From Mycobacteriales bacterium (GTDB taxonomy: Bacteria; Actinomycetota; Actinomycetes; Mycobacteriales; CADCTP01), in the NCBI GenBank assembly GCA_035995165.1, contig DASYKU010000095.1, positions 1-41,414 of the forward strand: a stretch of DNA of 41,414 bases. Direction: 5' to 3'. The notes under the pieces are model-generated. The model had not been told where the DNA came from. It searched no databases and worked only from the letters and a program-made list of their open reading frames with translations. Both the position numbers and the translations under genes were made by a program. Of this stretch, positions 15,292 to 23,320 are shown in pieces; within the stretch, counting starts at the first letter, position 1; every line of letters starts with the position of its first letter.

Positions 15292-15894
15292 GTGGAGTCA
15301 CCGGAGCTGGTCGAGGGCGTGCGGGTGGCGCACGGGCGGTTGCACGGGACGGTCGGCGGCCTGGACGAGGCGGCCGTGCGGGCGCCGAGCCGGCTGCCGG
15401 GGTGGAGCGTCGGGCACGTGCTCACCCACCTCGCCCGCAACGCCGACTCGGTCGTCCGGCGGCTGGAGGCCGCGGCCGACGGCCGGCAGGTCGAGCAGTA
15501 CCCCGGCGGTGAGGCCCAGCGGACGGCCGAGATCGATGCGGGCGCGGGCCGGCCGGTGGAGGAGATCAGGGCCGACCTGCTCGCCGCCGACGCGGCCGTC
15601 GACCGCCTGCTCGGAACGCTCCCGGCCACGGTCTGGGAGCGGCCGGTGCGTCGTTCGGGCGACGGCGGGACGGTCCCGGCCGGCCGGCTGCTCTACTCGC
15701 GGTGGCGGGAGGTCGAGATCCACCACGTCGACCTGGGCCTGGCGTACACGCCGGCGGACTGGCCGGCCGAGTTGGTCGCGCTGATGCTGCCGGGCCTGGT
15801 GGCCGGGCTGCCGGACCGCGCCGGCGCGACCGCCCTGGCGGCCTGGGCACTGGACCGCGCGCCCGCGCCGGACCTGGACCGCTGGGACCGCTAG
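15292..15894 (+). CDS. Mycothiol-dependent maleylpyruvate isomerase-family protein
   Basis: A 200-residue protein of the MDMPI/DinB-like fold, a four-helix bundle whose three histidines bind a metal and whose founding member isomerises maleylpyruvate with mycothiol as cofactor. LPGWSVGHVLTHLARNADS (residues about 35-53) supplies the first His pair and EVEIHHVDLGLAY (about 140-152) the last. Both spacings fit the family. This gives only the fold and probable thiol/metal chemistry, since most members have unknown substrates. The start is GTG 15292 just after a leaderless promoter. The next gene (SRPBCC protein) follows after 19 bases with its own promoter. Confidence 0.88.
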   Translation: MESPELVEGVRVAHGRLHGTVGGLDEAAVRAPSRLPGWSVGHVLTHLARNADSVVRRLEAAADGRQVEQYPGGEAQRTAEIDAGAGRPVEEIRADLLAADAAVDRLLGTLPATVWERPVRRSGDGGTVPAGRLLYSRWREVEIHHVDLGLAYTPADWPAELVALMLPGLVAGLPDRAGATALAAWALDRAPAPDLDRWDR

Positions 15895-15901
15895 GCGCCG
15901 T

Positions 15902-15907
15902 TAGGTT
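15902..15907 (+). promoter_or_regulatory. -10 element of the SRPBCC gene
   Basis: TAGGTT followed by 6 bases and ATG 15914, the same layout as at 15280-15292. Confidence 0.55.
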
Positions 15908-15913
15908 GGGCGG

Positions 15914-16408
15914 ATGTACGCGACGCGGGTGACCCAGCACATCGCCGCACCCCGGGCCCGGGTGTACGCGGCTCTCCTGGATCCCGATGCGGTCGGGCGG
16001 TGGCGGGTGCCGGACGGGATGAGCAGCGTGGTGCACCAGTTCGAGCCGCGCGAGGGCGGCGCGTTCCGGGTCTCGCTCACGTACGACGCGCCGGACGCGC
16101 AGGGCAAGTCCGAGGCCCGCACCGACACGTACCACGGGCGGTTCGTGACGCTGGTGCCGGACGAGCGGGTGGTCGAGCGGTTCGAGTTCGAGACCGCCGA
16201 CCCGGCGCTGGCCGGCGAGATGACGATCACCACCACGCTCGCCGACGCCGGCGGCGGCACCGACGTGACGATGGAGCACGAGGGCCTCCCCGACGCGATC
16301 CCCGCCGCCGACAACGAGACCGGCACCCGCATGGCGCTGGACAACCTCGCCCGCCTGCTCACCTCCCACGGCATCGGGGACTTCCCCCAGGGCCCGCGCG
16401 CAGGGTGA
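15914..16408 (+). CDS. SRPBCC/AHSA1-type ligand-binding protein
   Basis: A 164-residue cytosolic protein of the SRPBCC (START/Bet v1-like) superfamily, closest to AHSA1 (activator of Hsp90 ATPase homologue 1-like). It opens with IAAPRARVYAALLDPDAVGRWRVPDGM, the family's first strand and helix with the conserved W. The middle contains GRFVTLVPDERVVERFEFET and TITTTLADAGGGTDVTMEHEGLP, and it ends in a long helix (NETGTRMALDNLARLL). Such proteins hold hydrophobic ligands; no catalytic function is assigned. ATG 15914 follows the promoter directly. Confidence 0.92.
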   Translation: MYATRVTQHIAAPRARVYAALLDPDAVGRWRVPDGMSSVVHQFEPREGGAFRVSLTYDAPDAQGKSEARTDTYHGRFVTLVPDERVVERFEFETADPALAGEMTITTTLADAGGGTDVTMEHEGLPDAIPAADNETGTRMALDNLARLLTSHGIGDFPQGPRAG

Positions 16409-16487
16409 CGCAGCCTGTATCAACGTCGGCCCAGCCGTCCTCCTGGTCAGGGAAGCGAACAAGCAGGGCCATCGATCGGAACACGTC

Positions 16488-18074
16488 ATGTCGGACACCG
16501 ACCTGTCCAAGACGCTGATCCGGGCCGCGAAGCGGGCCGAGACGTCATCCGAGTGCGTCCTGGAGCAGGCCTTCGTGCCGGTCGGCTCGCTGATGGCGCA
16601 TCTGCAGTCCTCCGATCACCACGTGCTGTTCGGCCGGCGCGGGACGGGCAAGACGCACGTGTTGCGTTACCTGCGGCAGGAGAAGATCGCCGACGGCCAG
16701 CTCGCCGTGTACGTCGACCTCCGCCGGATCGGCTCGCCCGAGGACATCTACTCGGCGAACCAGGAGGACTTCCTGCCGCAGGCGACGGCGCTGCTGGTCG
16801 ACGTCGTCGAGTCGATCCACGGTTCGATCTGCGACCAGGTGCTGGCCGACAGCTGGGGTGATCGGCTGGAACGGGTCAGCGCCGGCCTGGACGCCCTCGC
16901 CGCGGCGGCCACCCGGATCCGGGTCGTCGGCGAGGTCGAGATCGAGCGGCAGCAGGAGGAGCGGTCGGACTCCGGCCGCTCGGCCGAGATGGCGCTCGCG
17001 GTGTCCCGCGATCCCGGCGCCTCGGTCACGGTGGGCCGCCGGGCCGAGCGGTCGAAGCGACACCTGGAGCGCACGGTGAGCCGGGGACGCGAGTCCCACC
17101 ACGTGCTGCTCGGACCGCTGTCGGCGGCCATCCAGACGATCGCCGAAGCGATCGCGCCGGACGAGCTCTGGCTGCTGGTCGACGAGTGGTCGGCACTGCC
17201 GCTGGAGGTGCAGCCGCTGATGGCCGACCTGCTGCGCCGGACCTTCCTGGCCACCGGCGGGGTGGTCGTCAAGATCAGCGCCGTCCACGGGCGTTCGGTC
17301 TTCCAGAGCGCGGACACGGCCGTCGGACTGGAACTGGGCGCCGACACGGCGGCCAGCCTCGACCTCGACGACTTCCTGCTGTTCCGCAACGACGCGGCCG
17401 CCACCATGGACTTCTACGCCGACCTGCTGTTCCGGCACGTGAGCGCCATCGCCGGTCGTCTCGGTGTATCGGAGAAGGATCGGCTGCGCCGGCTGACGAG
17501 CCCGACCGCGCTGACCCGTGAGCTGTTCGCCGACGAGGCCAGCTTCCATCACCTCGTCCTCGGCGCGGAGGGCGTTCCCCGCGATGCGCTGCAGATCGCG
17601 GCGCTGGCGGCCGGGATGGCGTACGGCCGGCCGATCGGCTCGACCCAGGTGGCCAACGCCACCCGGGACTTCTACCTGCGGGACAAGGAACGGCAGCTGC
17701 CCCGGCAGGCGCACGAGGTGTTCACCAACCTCATCGAGCACTGCGCCCGGCAGAAGAGCCGGATCATCCCGCTGCGCCGCAAGGGCGAGTCGAACGAGAA
17801 GGTGATCCAGCGCCTGTACGACGCCCGCCTGATCCACCGGGTCCGCCAGGGGGTCTCACTGGATCCGCAGCATCCCAGCGACGTCTACGACGTGTACGTC
17901 ATCGACTACGGCTGCTTCCTCGGCCTGATCACCGCCGGCCGGATCCGCACCTCGGAGGACGGGCTGGATCCGGGGGCACGGTTCGCCGACTCCAACGAGG
18001 TGGAGATCCGCGGTCGCGCCTTCGTCCGGATGGCGCCGGGCTGGTATCGCCGCCCGCCGCAGCGACGACCCTGA
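16488..18074 (+). CDS. Solitary ORC/CDC6-like AAA (STAND-type) ATPase
   Basis: A 528-residue P-loop ATPase. Walker A is GRRGTGKT at 49-56, followed by HVLRYL. Walker B is LWLLVDEW at 227-234. KISAVHGRS near 262-270 resembles a sensor-1 strand. A charged, probably helical insertion (about 148-205) separates the two Walker motifs. The C-terminal third (about 410-500) looks like a winged helix. This plan matches ATPases annotated as ORC/CDC6-like or Sll1717-type; some related STAND ATPases are defence or signalling switches, but no effector domain or partner gene is visible here. ATG 16488 has only a weak GGAAC upstream. The gene stands alone, with 79 bases before and 247 bases after it. Confidence 0.8.
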   Translation: MSDTDLSKTLIRAAKRAETSSECVLEQAFVPVGSLMAHLQSSDHHVLFGRRGTGKTHVLRYLRQEKIADGQLAVYVDLRRIGSPEDIYSANQEDFLPQATALLVDVVESIHGSICDQVLADSWGDRLERVSAGLDALAAAATRIRVVGEVEIERQQEERSDSGRSAEMALAVSRDPGASVTVGRRAERSKRHLERTVSRGRESHHVLLGPLSAAIQTIAEAIAPDELWLLVDEWSALPLEVQPLMADLLRRTFLATGGVVVKISAVHGRSVFQSADTAVGLELGADTAASLDLDDFLLFRNDAAATMDFYADLLFRHVSAIAGRLGVSEKDRLRRLTSPTALTRELFADEASFHHLVLGAEGVPRDALQIAALAAGMAYGRPIGSTQVANATRDFYLRDKERQLPRQAHEVFTNLIEHCARQKSRIIPLRRKGESNEKVIQRLYDARLIHRVRQGVSLDPQHPSDVYDVYVIDYGCFLGLITAGRIRTSEDGLDPGARFADSNEVEIRGRAFVRMAPGWYRRPPQRRP

Positions 18075-18106
18075 CCGCCGACCTGGGGGCCGGCGCCGCA
18101 GGAGTC

Positions 18107-18142
18107 CTGGTCCGCGCCGGTCGCCGCTGCGGGTGGGACCAG
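18107..18142 (+). terminator. Possible hairpin after the AAA ATPase gene
   Basis: CTGGTCC (18107-18113) pairs with GGACCAG (18136-18142) over a 22-base loop, 33 bases after the ATPase stop. The rest of 18075-18321 holds no gene I can support; it contains two related 20-bp stretches starting ACCGCCGACCT at 18073 and 18202. Confidence 0.3.
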
Positions 18143-18321
18143 ACCCGCCGCGCCCGCTCCGCCGCCGCGACCCCACCGTCGTGGCGCCCGTTCGCCATCC
18201 GCACCGCCGACCTCGGCGCCGGTCTTGCCCGCGGGGTGTCGGGGCCGTGAGCGGGCGACCCCGGGTTGATACTCACGTGGCGGGCGGGGGTGCGCGCGGA
18301 CTGGTCACGGGGGCTCGGCGG

Positions 18322-19002
18322 ATGGCGAACTCGATCGCGTCGTTGCGGGACTGTGCCGCGCGGCACCTGGCGTACTACACCGACCCGGAGGGGCCGCGGG
18401 CGTTCCGGACGTATGACCGGCTCGGCGTTCCGGACGAGCTGACGCCGCTGGACTGCCTGGCCCCGGCGCTGCTCAGCGTCGGCATCAACTACCGGCAGGT
18501 GGTGCCGCTGTTCCGGCCGACCGGGCCCGGCCCGCTCGTGCTCGACGCGATGCAGGCCGTGCTGGACCACCCGGACAGCGCCACCGACCACTTCCTCGAC
18601 GCCGATCTGGGCGCGGACGACGGCCCACCCGCCGGCACCGCCTGGGCCGCGGTCGACGCCGCGATCGTCGCCTCCGGCGAGGCCGGCGGCGAGGGCCTGC
18701 ACGGGTTCAAGGCCGTGGCGGTGACGAAGATCCTGCACCGCAAGCGGCCGGACCTGGTGCCGATCTTCGACAGCCGGGTGCACCGGTTCTACACCGGCGA
18801 ACGCCCGCCGGCCGGTCCGTACAAGCAGACGCCGCGGCGGCTGTGGCGGCTGCTGCAGGCCGACCTGGTCGCGAACCGGGACTGGCTGGCCGAGCTCGCC
18901 GCGACCGTCCGGACGCCGGACGAGCGCCCGCTGTCGCTGCTGCGCGCGGCCGACATCGTCGTCTGGGAACACGAGACCAGCGGCGACGCCGTATTCCGGT
19001 AG
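18322..19002 (+). CDS. DUF6308-like protein of unknown function
   Basis: A 226-residue soluble protein. Its layout (RDCAARHLAYYTDPEGPRAFRTYDRL at the start; LHGFKAVAVTKILHRKRPDLVPIFDSRV in the middle; PRRLWRLLQADLVANRDWLAEL near the end) resembles actinobacterial proteins that I recall as DUF6308. The central LHGF...VTKILHRKRP...PIFDSRV has the look of the helix-hairpin-helix core of DNA-glycosylase-like folds, but no catalytic residue can be assigned. ATG 18322 is chosen; an in-frame GTG at 18278 sits only 3 bases from a GATACT sequence and would add 15 residues without homologous character. The methyltransferase gene follows after 34 bases in the same direction. Confidence 0.65.
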   Translation: MANSIASLRDCAARHLAYYTDPEGPRAFRTYDRLGVPDELTPLDCLAPALLSVGINYRQVVPLFRPTGPGPLVLDAMQAVLDHPDSATDHFLDADLGADDGPPAGTAWAAVDAAIVASGEAGGEGLHGFKAVAVTKILHRKRPDLVPIFDSRVHRFYTGERPPAGPYKQTPRRLWRLLQADLVANRDWLAELAATVRTPDERPLSLLRAADIVVWEHETSGDAVFR

Positions 19003-19036
19003 TGACGGCAGGGCGGTTCGTGCCACGGTCCGGTCC

Positions 19037-19753
19037 ATGAGCGGATGGGACGAGCAGGCCACCCGGTACGACGCGGACTCGGCCGACATGTACGCGCCGG
19101 ACATCCTCGGCCCGGCCGTCGGCTTCCTCGCCGCGCTCGCCCCCGGCGGCCGCGCGCTGGAGTTCGCGATCGGCACCGGCCGGATCGCCCTGCCGCTGCG
19201 GGAACACGGGATCGCGGTGTCCGGTGTGGACAGTTCGGCCGGGATGCTGGCGGCGCTGCGGGCGAAGCCGGGCGCGGACGGGATCGACGCCGTGCTCGGC
19301 GACATGGCCACCGACCGGGTGCCGGGGACGTTCGACCTCGTCTACCTGGTCTACAACACGATCACGAACCTGCTGACCCAGGCCGAGCAGGTCGCCTGCT
19401 TCCGCAACGCCGCCCGGCACCTGCGGCCCGGCGGGCACTTCGTGATCGAGGTGTTCGTGCCGGACCTGCGCCGGCTGCCGATCGGCGCGACGGCGCAGGC
19501 GTTCCGGATCGAGGACCAGCGGGTCGGCTTCGACACGTACGACCTGCTGCGGCAGGGCCTCGTCTCCCACCACTACTGGCTGGCGGAGGGCCAGGCCTTC
19601 CATTCCCGACACCGCTACGTCTGGCCGTCCGAAGTGGACCTGATGGCGGAGCTGGCCGGGCTGCGGCTGCGGGAGCGCTGGGCCGACTGGAGCCGGGCCG
19701 AGTTCACCGCCGAGAGCCCCTCCCACGTGTCGGTCTGGGAGCTGCCGGCCTGA
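19037..19753 (+). CDS. Class I SAM-dependent methyltransferase
   Basis: A 238-residue Rossmann-fold methyltransferase. Motif I is LEFAIGTGRIALPL (residues about 39-52), with the unusual Ala-Ile in place of the common Gly-Cys. The acidic end of strand 2 is GVDSSAGML, motif IV is FDLVYLVYNTITNL and the later HLRPGGHFVIEVF is standard. The C-terminal strand region (HRYVWPSEVDLMAELAGLRL) carries a typical methyltransferase tail. The acceptor is unknown. CACGGT lies 7 bases before the ATG, suggesting a leaderless transcript. It converges on an MFS gene with a terminator hairpin between them. Confidence 0.9.
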   Translation: MSGWDEQATRYDADSADMYAPDILGPAVGFLAALAPGGRALEFAIGTGRIALPLREHGIAVSGVDSSAGMLAALRAKPGADGIDAVLGDMATDRVPGTFDLVYLVYNTITNLLTQAEQVACFRNAARHLRPGGHFVIEVFVPDLRRLPIGATAQAFRIEDQRVGFDTYDLLRQGLVSHHYWLAEGQAFHSRHRYVWPSEVDLMAELAGLRLRERWADWSRAEFTAESPSHVSVWELPA

Positions 19754-19780
19754 GCGCGCCAGGCCCGGCCTGCTCCCGGG

Positions 19781-19799
19781 GGCCGGCCTCTCGCCGGCC
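19781..19799. terminator. Bidirectional terminator hairpin
   Basis: GGCCGGC (19781-19787) and GCCGGCC (19793-19799) pair around a 5-base loop between the convergent methyltransferase gene (stop 19753) and MFS gene (stop 19846). Confidence 0.6.
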
Positions 19800-19845
19800 G
19801 CGAGACCACCGGCCCGAACTCGCCGGGTCGAGAGCCTGGTAGGAC

Positions 19846-20988
19846 TCAGCGCGGCGCCGCGACGATCGCGGGCTCGGGCAGCCGCCGGACGAACAGCCAG
19901 CTGACCACCGGCAGCGCGATCAGCGGGGTCAGCGCGGTCTGCAGGCTGCTCGCGTCGGCGATCGCGCCGAGAACCGGGCTGGCCAGGCCGCCCACGCTGA
20001 CCGTGAGCCCGAGCGTGACCCCGCTGGCGGTGCCGACCCGGCTGGGCAGGTAGTCCTGCCCGAGCGTGACCTGCAGGGAGAACGGCACGTACAGGCCGGC
20101 CGAGGCGAGCGCGACGAAACCGAACAGCGCCGGTCCCGGGACCAGGACGACGCCGGCCACCGCGAGCACCGTCAGCAGGTACGACCAGCGCACCACCGTG
20201 ACCCGGCTCCACCGCTCGGCCAGCCGGCCGCCGGCCACGGTGCCGACGGCGCCGCCGGCGTACAGGACGAGCAGGGCGGCCGCGCCGACCGCGGGGCCGC
20301 CGCCGACCCGCTGCTGGGCGTACAGGGAGACGAAGGCGCTGAGGCCCACGAACACGATCGAGCGGAACACGATCGCCCCGGCCAGCCGCAGGAACGAACG
20401 CCGGTCGTCGGTCCCGGCGCGGTCGGGGCGCGGGGCCGTCCGGCTGCCGGAGATGACCCGCAGGGCCGCCACCGCGGCGACCGCGCCGGCCAGCGCCGGG
20501 ATCACCAGCAGCGGGGTCCGGGTCAGGCCGCCGGTGGCGACCACGGCGGTGACCAGCAGCGGCGCGGTGGCGAAGCCGATGTTGCCGCCGAGGGAGAACC
20601 AGCCCATCGCGGTGTGGCTGCCGGCGCTGGCGGTCCGGGCCACCGCGGCCGACTCGGGGTGGTAGGCGGCCACCCCGACCCCGGACACCGCCACCGCCAG
20701 CAGCGTCAGCGCGTACGAGGAGCTGACGCCGGACAGCGCGATCCCGATCCCGGCGGTCGCGGTCGCCGCCGGCAGCAGCCAGGGCAGCGGCCGCCGGTCG
20801 GTCAGCGCCCCGAACAGCGGCTGCGCGACCGAGGACAGCAGCGAGGCCGCCAGCACGATGCCGGACGCGGCCGCGTAGGAGTAGGCGCGTTCGGAGACGA
20901 AGAACGGGACCAGCGCGGCGACCGCGCCCTGGTAGACGTCGACGCAGGCGTGCCCGGCGGCGAGCAGGCCGATCGACCGGCGGGTCAT
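19846..20988 (-). CDS. MFS transporter (fosmidomycin-resistance-like)
   Basis: A 380-residue twelve-helix major facilitator. It starts MTRRSIGLLAAGHACVDVYQ, where GHxxxDxxQG is characteristic of the fosmidomycin-resistance (Fsr) type. GALTDRRPLPWLLP is loop 2-3, AYHPESAAVAR near 120 is another Fsr-type signature and GGRLAERWSRV is the loop 8-9 repeat. The substrate is not known. ATG 20986-20988 overlaps the stop of the upstream MFS gene in an ATGA junction, so the two transporters are co-translated. Longer frames extending upstream are antisense-composition artefacts. Confidence 0.92.
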   Translation of the reverse strand: MTRRSIGLLAAGHACVDVYQGAVAALVPFFVSERAYSYAAASGIVLAASLLSSVAQPLFGALTDRRPLPWLLPAATATAGIGIALSGVSSSYALTLLAVAVSGVGVAAYHPESAAVARTASAGSHTAMGWFSLGGNIGFATAPLLVTAVVATGGLTRTPLLVIPALAGAVAAVAALRVISGSRTAPRPDRAGTDDRRSFLRLAGAIVFRSIVFVGLSAFVSLYAQQRVGGGPAVGAAALLVLYAGGAVGTVAGGRLAERWSRVTVVRWSYLLTVLAVAGVVLVPGPALFGFVALASAGLYVPFSLQVTLGQDYLPSRVGTASGVTLGLTVSVGGLASPVLGAIADASSLQTALTPLIALPVVSWLFVRRLPEPAIVAAPR

Positions 20989-22145
20989 GTCGCCCGGCTG
21001 CGGACCGCCGACACCGTGCCCTGGGTGAGCGCGATCGCGGCGATCAGCAGCAGTGCCGGCGTCCAGGAGCCGGTCCGGTCGCGCAGCCAGCCGACCACCA
21101 CCGGCCCGGTCGCGGCCAGCAGGTAGCCGATCGACTGGGCCATGCCCGAGAGCCGGGTGGCGTGCGCGGAGGTCCGGGCGGTCAGGCTGATCCGGGTCAG
21201 CGCGTAGACCAGGGCGGCGCCGGAGCTGGCCCCGGCCAGGACCACCCAGAGCGGCAGCGCGGCCGGCAGCACCACGATCCCGAGGGCGGCCGCGACCATC
21301 GGCGCGCTCACGATCGCCCCGGTGGCCGCGGTCCCGGTGCGGTGCAGGATCGCGGGCACGGCCAGGCCGGTCAGCAGGCCGACCACCTGGTACGCGAACA
21401 GGTACCAGCCGCCGAGCGTGCCGGACACGCCGTGGCTGGTCGCGATCGACGGCAGCCAGGCGGCCATCACGTAGAAGCTGGTCGACTGCAGGCCCATGAT
21501 CGCGGTCAGCCGCCAGGCCGCGGCCGACCGCCAGACGGGTCGGTGGTCGACCTCCGGGGGCGGCACCGCCTGTTCCCGCGGCGGCCGCAGGCTCCAGAAC
21601 ACCACCGCCGCGGCGGCCGGCAGCGCCCAGACCCCCAGCGACCAGCGCCACTCGCCCGGCAGGTGGGACAGCGGCAGCGAGACCCCCGAGGCCAGCGCCG
21701 CGGCCGTCCCCATCGTCGCGGAGTAGAGCCCGGTCATCAACGCGACCCGAGCGGGGTGGTCGCGGCGGACCACGACCGGGATCAGCACGTTGCAGACGGC
21801 GATGCCGGCGCCGGCCAGCGCGGTGCCGAGCCAGAGCGACGGCAGCCCCGGCAGCGACCGGACCACCACCCCGACGGCCAGCGCGGCCAGCGCCCAGACC
21901 ACCGTCCGCTCGATGCCGAGCCGCCGGGCCGGCCCCTGCACCAGCGGCGACACCGCCGAGAACGCCAGCAACGGGAGCGCGCTGAGCAGGCCCAGCAGGG
22001 TGTTGCTCAGCCCGGTGTCGTCGCCGATCAGCGTGAGCACGGGGCCGACGGAGGTCAGCGCCGGGCGCAGGCAGACCGCCGCGACGATGATCGCGGCGAC
22101 GCCGGCTCCTCTGCCGGTGCTGACCCTTACCTGCTCGTCCTGCAC
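20985..22145 (-). CDS. MFS transporter, CynX/NimT type
   Basis: A 386-residue twelve-helix major facilitator of the CynX/NimT branch, which includes cyanate and 2-nitroimidazole transporters. The signature is AAVCLRPALTSVGPVLTLIGDDTGLSNTLLGLLSALPLLAFSAVSPL at residues about 22-68, with LRPxxxxVGP diagnostic for the branch. Loop 2-3 is QGPARRLGIERTV. The start GTG 22143-22145 is 6 bases after TAGCGT, giving a leaderless mRNA. It is followed by a second MFS gene with a 4-base overlap. Divergent regulators are absent; the next gene upstream (VOC protein) points the same way. Confidence 0.93.
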   Translation of the reverse strand: MQDEQVRVSTGRGAGVAAIIVAAVCLRPALTSVGPVLTLIGDDTGLSNTLLGLLSALPLLAFSAVSPLVQGPARRLGIERTVVWALAALAVGVVVRSLPGLPSLWLGTALAGAGIAVCNVLIPVVVRRDHPARVALMTGLYSATMGTAAALASGVSLPLSHLPGEWRWSLGVWALPAAAAVVFWSLRPPREQAVPPPEVDHRPVWRSAAAWRLTAIMGLQSTSFYVMAAWLPSIATSHGVSGTLGGWYLFAYQVVGLLTGLAVPAILHRTGTAATGAIVSAPMVAAALGIVVLPAALPLWVVLAGASSGAALVYALTRISLTARTSAHATRLSGMAQSIGYLLAATGPVVVGWLRDRTGSWTPALLLIAAIALTQGTVSAVRSRAT

Positions 22146-22151
22146 CCGGCC

Positions 22152-22157
22152 ACGCTA
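22152..22157 (-). promoter_or_regulatory. -10 element of the double MFS operon
   Basis: Minus-strand TAGCGT, 6 bases before GTG 22145; leaderless layout. Confidence 0.55.
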
Positions 22158-22188
22158 ACCGGGCGGGGCCGCCTCAGCCGCGGGCCCG

Positions 22189-22605
22189 TCAGGTGAGGCA
22201 GAACTCGTTGCCCTCGGGGTCGGCCATGACGATGTGGTGGGTGCCGTCCACGGCGAGCACCCGGCCGCCGGCCTCGGTCAGGCGCCGCGCCGCCGCCGTC
22301 ACCTCGGTCCAGCGCTGCTCCGGCGTTCCGGCGCCGGACACCCGGACGTCCATGTGCAGCCGGTTCTTCGCCACCTTGGGCTCGGGCACCTTGAGGATCG
22401 ACAGCCGCGGGCCGACCCCGGCCGGGTCCCGCAGGTAGGCCGAGTCGTTCCACTCCTCCGGCGGTACGTCGTAGTGGGCCAGCCAGTCCTCGCGGGTCGC
22501 GTACGGCGCCGGCGGCGGCTCGTCCTCGTAGCCGAGGGCCAGCCGCCAGAACGCGGCCAGCCGCTGGGCGTCGGTGCAGTCGAAGGTCAGGTCGACTCGA
22601 GGCAT
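22189..22605 (-). CDS. VOC-family (glyoxalase/bleomycin-resistance-like) protein
   Basis: A 138-residue vicinal-oxygen-chelate protein. It begins MPRVDLTFDCTDAQRLAAFWRLALGYE, the beta-alpha-beta unit with FW and GY of the Glyoxalase_6 type. DPAGVGPRLSILKVPEPKVAKNRLHMDV is the second half and HHIVMADPEGNEFCLT closes the fold with the ADPEGNEFC signature. The reaction is unknown; related proteins bind or inactivate small molecules. ATG 22603-22605 is chosen because TAGGGT lies 5 bases upstream and the family starts here; longer frames extend into a neighbouring promoter region. Confidence 0.92.
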   Translation of the reverse strand: MPRVDLTFDCTDAQRLAAFWRLALGYEDEPPPAPYATREDWLAHYDVPPEEWNDSAYLRDPAGVGPRLSILKVPEPKVAKNRLHMDVRVSGAGTPEQRWTEVTAAARRLTEAGGRVLAVDGTHHIVMADPEGNEFCLT

Positions 22606-22610
22606 GCGCC

Positions 22611-22616
22611 ACCCTA
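22611..22616 (-). promoter_or_regulatory. -10 element of the VOC gene
   Basis: Minus-strand TAGGGT followed by 5 bases and ATG 22605; leaderless layout with slightly short spacing. Confidence 0.45.
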
Positions 22617-22721
22617 GGACGCGGGCCCGGCCGGGTCGGAGAGAGCCGCGTCCCGAGCGATCCGTCCCGGCCGGCGACTGCGCTCCGCGCACGGCTGAAG
22701 ACCTCTCCACCCCGGTCGGGT

Positions 22722-22746
22722 GGTTCGCCGGGCCGAGCGGGGGTAC
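22722..22746 (+). promoter_or_regulatory. SigB/SigF-type stress promoter of the anti-sigma-like gene
   Basis: GGTT (22722-22725), 15 bases, then GGGTAC (22741-22746). This fits the general-stress sigma consensus of actinomycetes (GTTT or GGWWT-like -35, 14-17 bases, GGGTAY -10). Transcription would start near 22753, giving a leader of about 35 bases to GTG 22788 with its GGAGG ribosome site. Confidence 0.6.
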
Positions 22747-22787
22747 CTAAAAGGATGTCCCGCTGCGGGGCGAAAGCGGAGGTTTCG

Positions 22788-23240
22788 GTGTGCTGGCGAC
22801 GGCGGCACGACGCTACGTGTGAGAAGACCGCGATCGGAGAGGTACGCCGATTCGTCCGGTCGTGCATCCACGACGTCTTCCGCACCCACGACGCCCACGA
22901 GCTGGTCGGCGATGCCGAGCTCGTGGTCAGCGAGCTGGCCGCCAACTCCGTGAACGCCGACTGCGACCACGTCGAGGTGAGCGTCACCGTGCACGACCAG
23001 TGGCTGGAGATCTCGGTGCAGGACGACGCCGCCGGGACCCCGACGATGCGTCCGCCGACACCGCATGCGGCCTGCGGACGAGGGTTACGGATCGTGGCCG
23101 CCCTGTCCTCGGACTGGGGCGTGATCCCGGTCGCGGGCGGCGGGAAGACGGTCTGGAGCCGGCTCGCGGTGCCGCGAGACCTGCCGGCGCAGCCGCGCTG
23201 CCGCCGTCCCGGCCCGCCGTCCCGGCCCGCCGCCGCCTGA
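22788..23240 (+). CDS. Anti-sigma-factor-type serine kinase/HATPase
   Basis: A 150-residue protein of the RsbW/SpoIIAB-like HATPase_c family common in actinomycetes, which bind anti-anti-sigma proteins or sigma factors. GEVRRFVRSCIHDVF is the first helix and AELVVSELAANSVNAD (N-box, E and N for ATP/Mg) is near residue 50. ISVQDDAAGTPTM is the G1-like motif, GRGLRIVAALSSDWGV is the G2 box and GGKTVWSRL ends the fold. GTG 22788 is favoured because AGCGGAGG lies just before it. An in-frame ATG at 22755 would sit about 2 bases from the predicted transcription start. The stress-type promoter fits feedback control of a sigma factor, but no sigma or antagonist gene is adjacent. Confidence 0.85.
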   Translation: MCWRRRHDATCEKTAIGEVRRFVRSCIHDVFRTHDAHELVGDAELVVSELAANSVNADCDHVEVSVTVHDQWLEISVQDDAAGTPTMRPPTPHAACGRGLRIVAALSSDWGVIPVAGGGKTVWSRLAVPRDLPAQPRCRRPGPPSRPAAA

Positions 23241-23320
23241 CACCCGCCCCTCGCCCCCGCCGGCCGGGCCCGCCGGTCGGCGGTCCGGGCCGCTCCTGGG
23301 TAGGTCGGCATCATGGGGTG

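Noticed and set aside
18073-18226. Remnant coding sequence with two TADLGAG-like stretches after the AAA ATPase gene
   Set aside because: The similarity is 18 of 20 bases over short GC-rich DNA; no family or start codon could be assigned, so it is noted only as a weak repeat.
17856-19311. Minus-strand open frames over 17856-19311
   Set aside because: They are antisense to the AAA ATPase, DUF6308-like and methyltransferase genes and contain no motif; the plus-strand genes have clear families.
20989-21651. Extension of the Fsr-type MFS frame upstream to 21651
   Set aside because: It is an alternative frame of the CynX-type gene with Arg/Gly/Ala-rich content and no homology.
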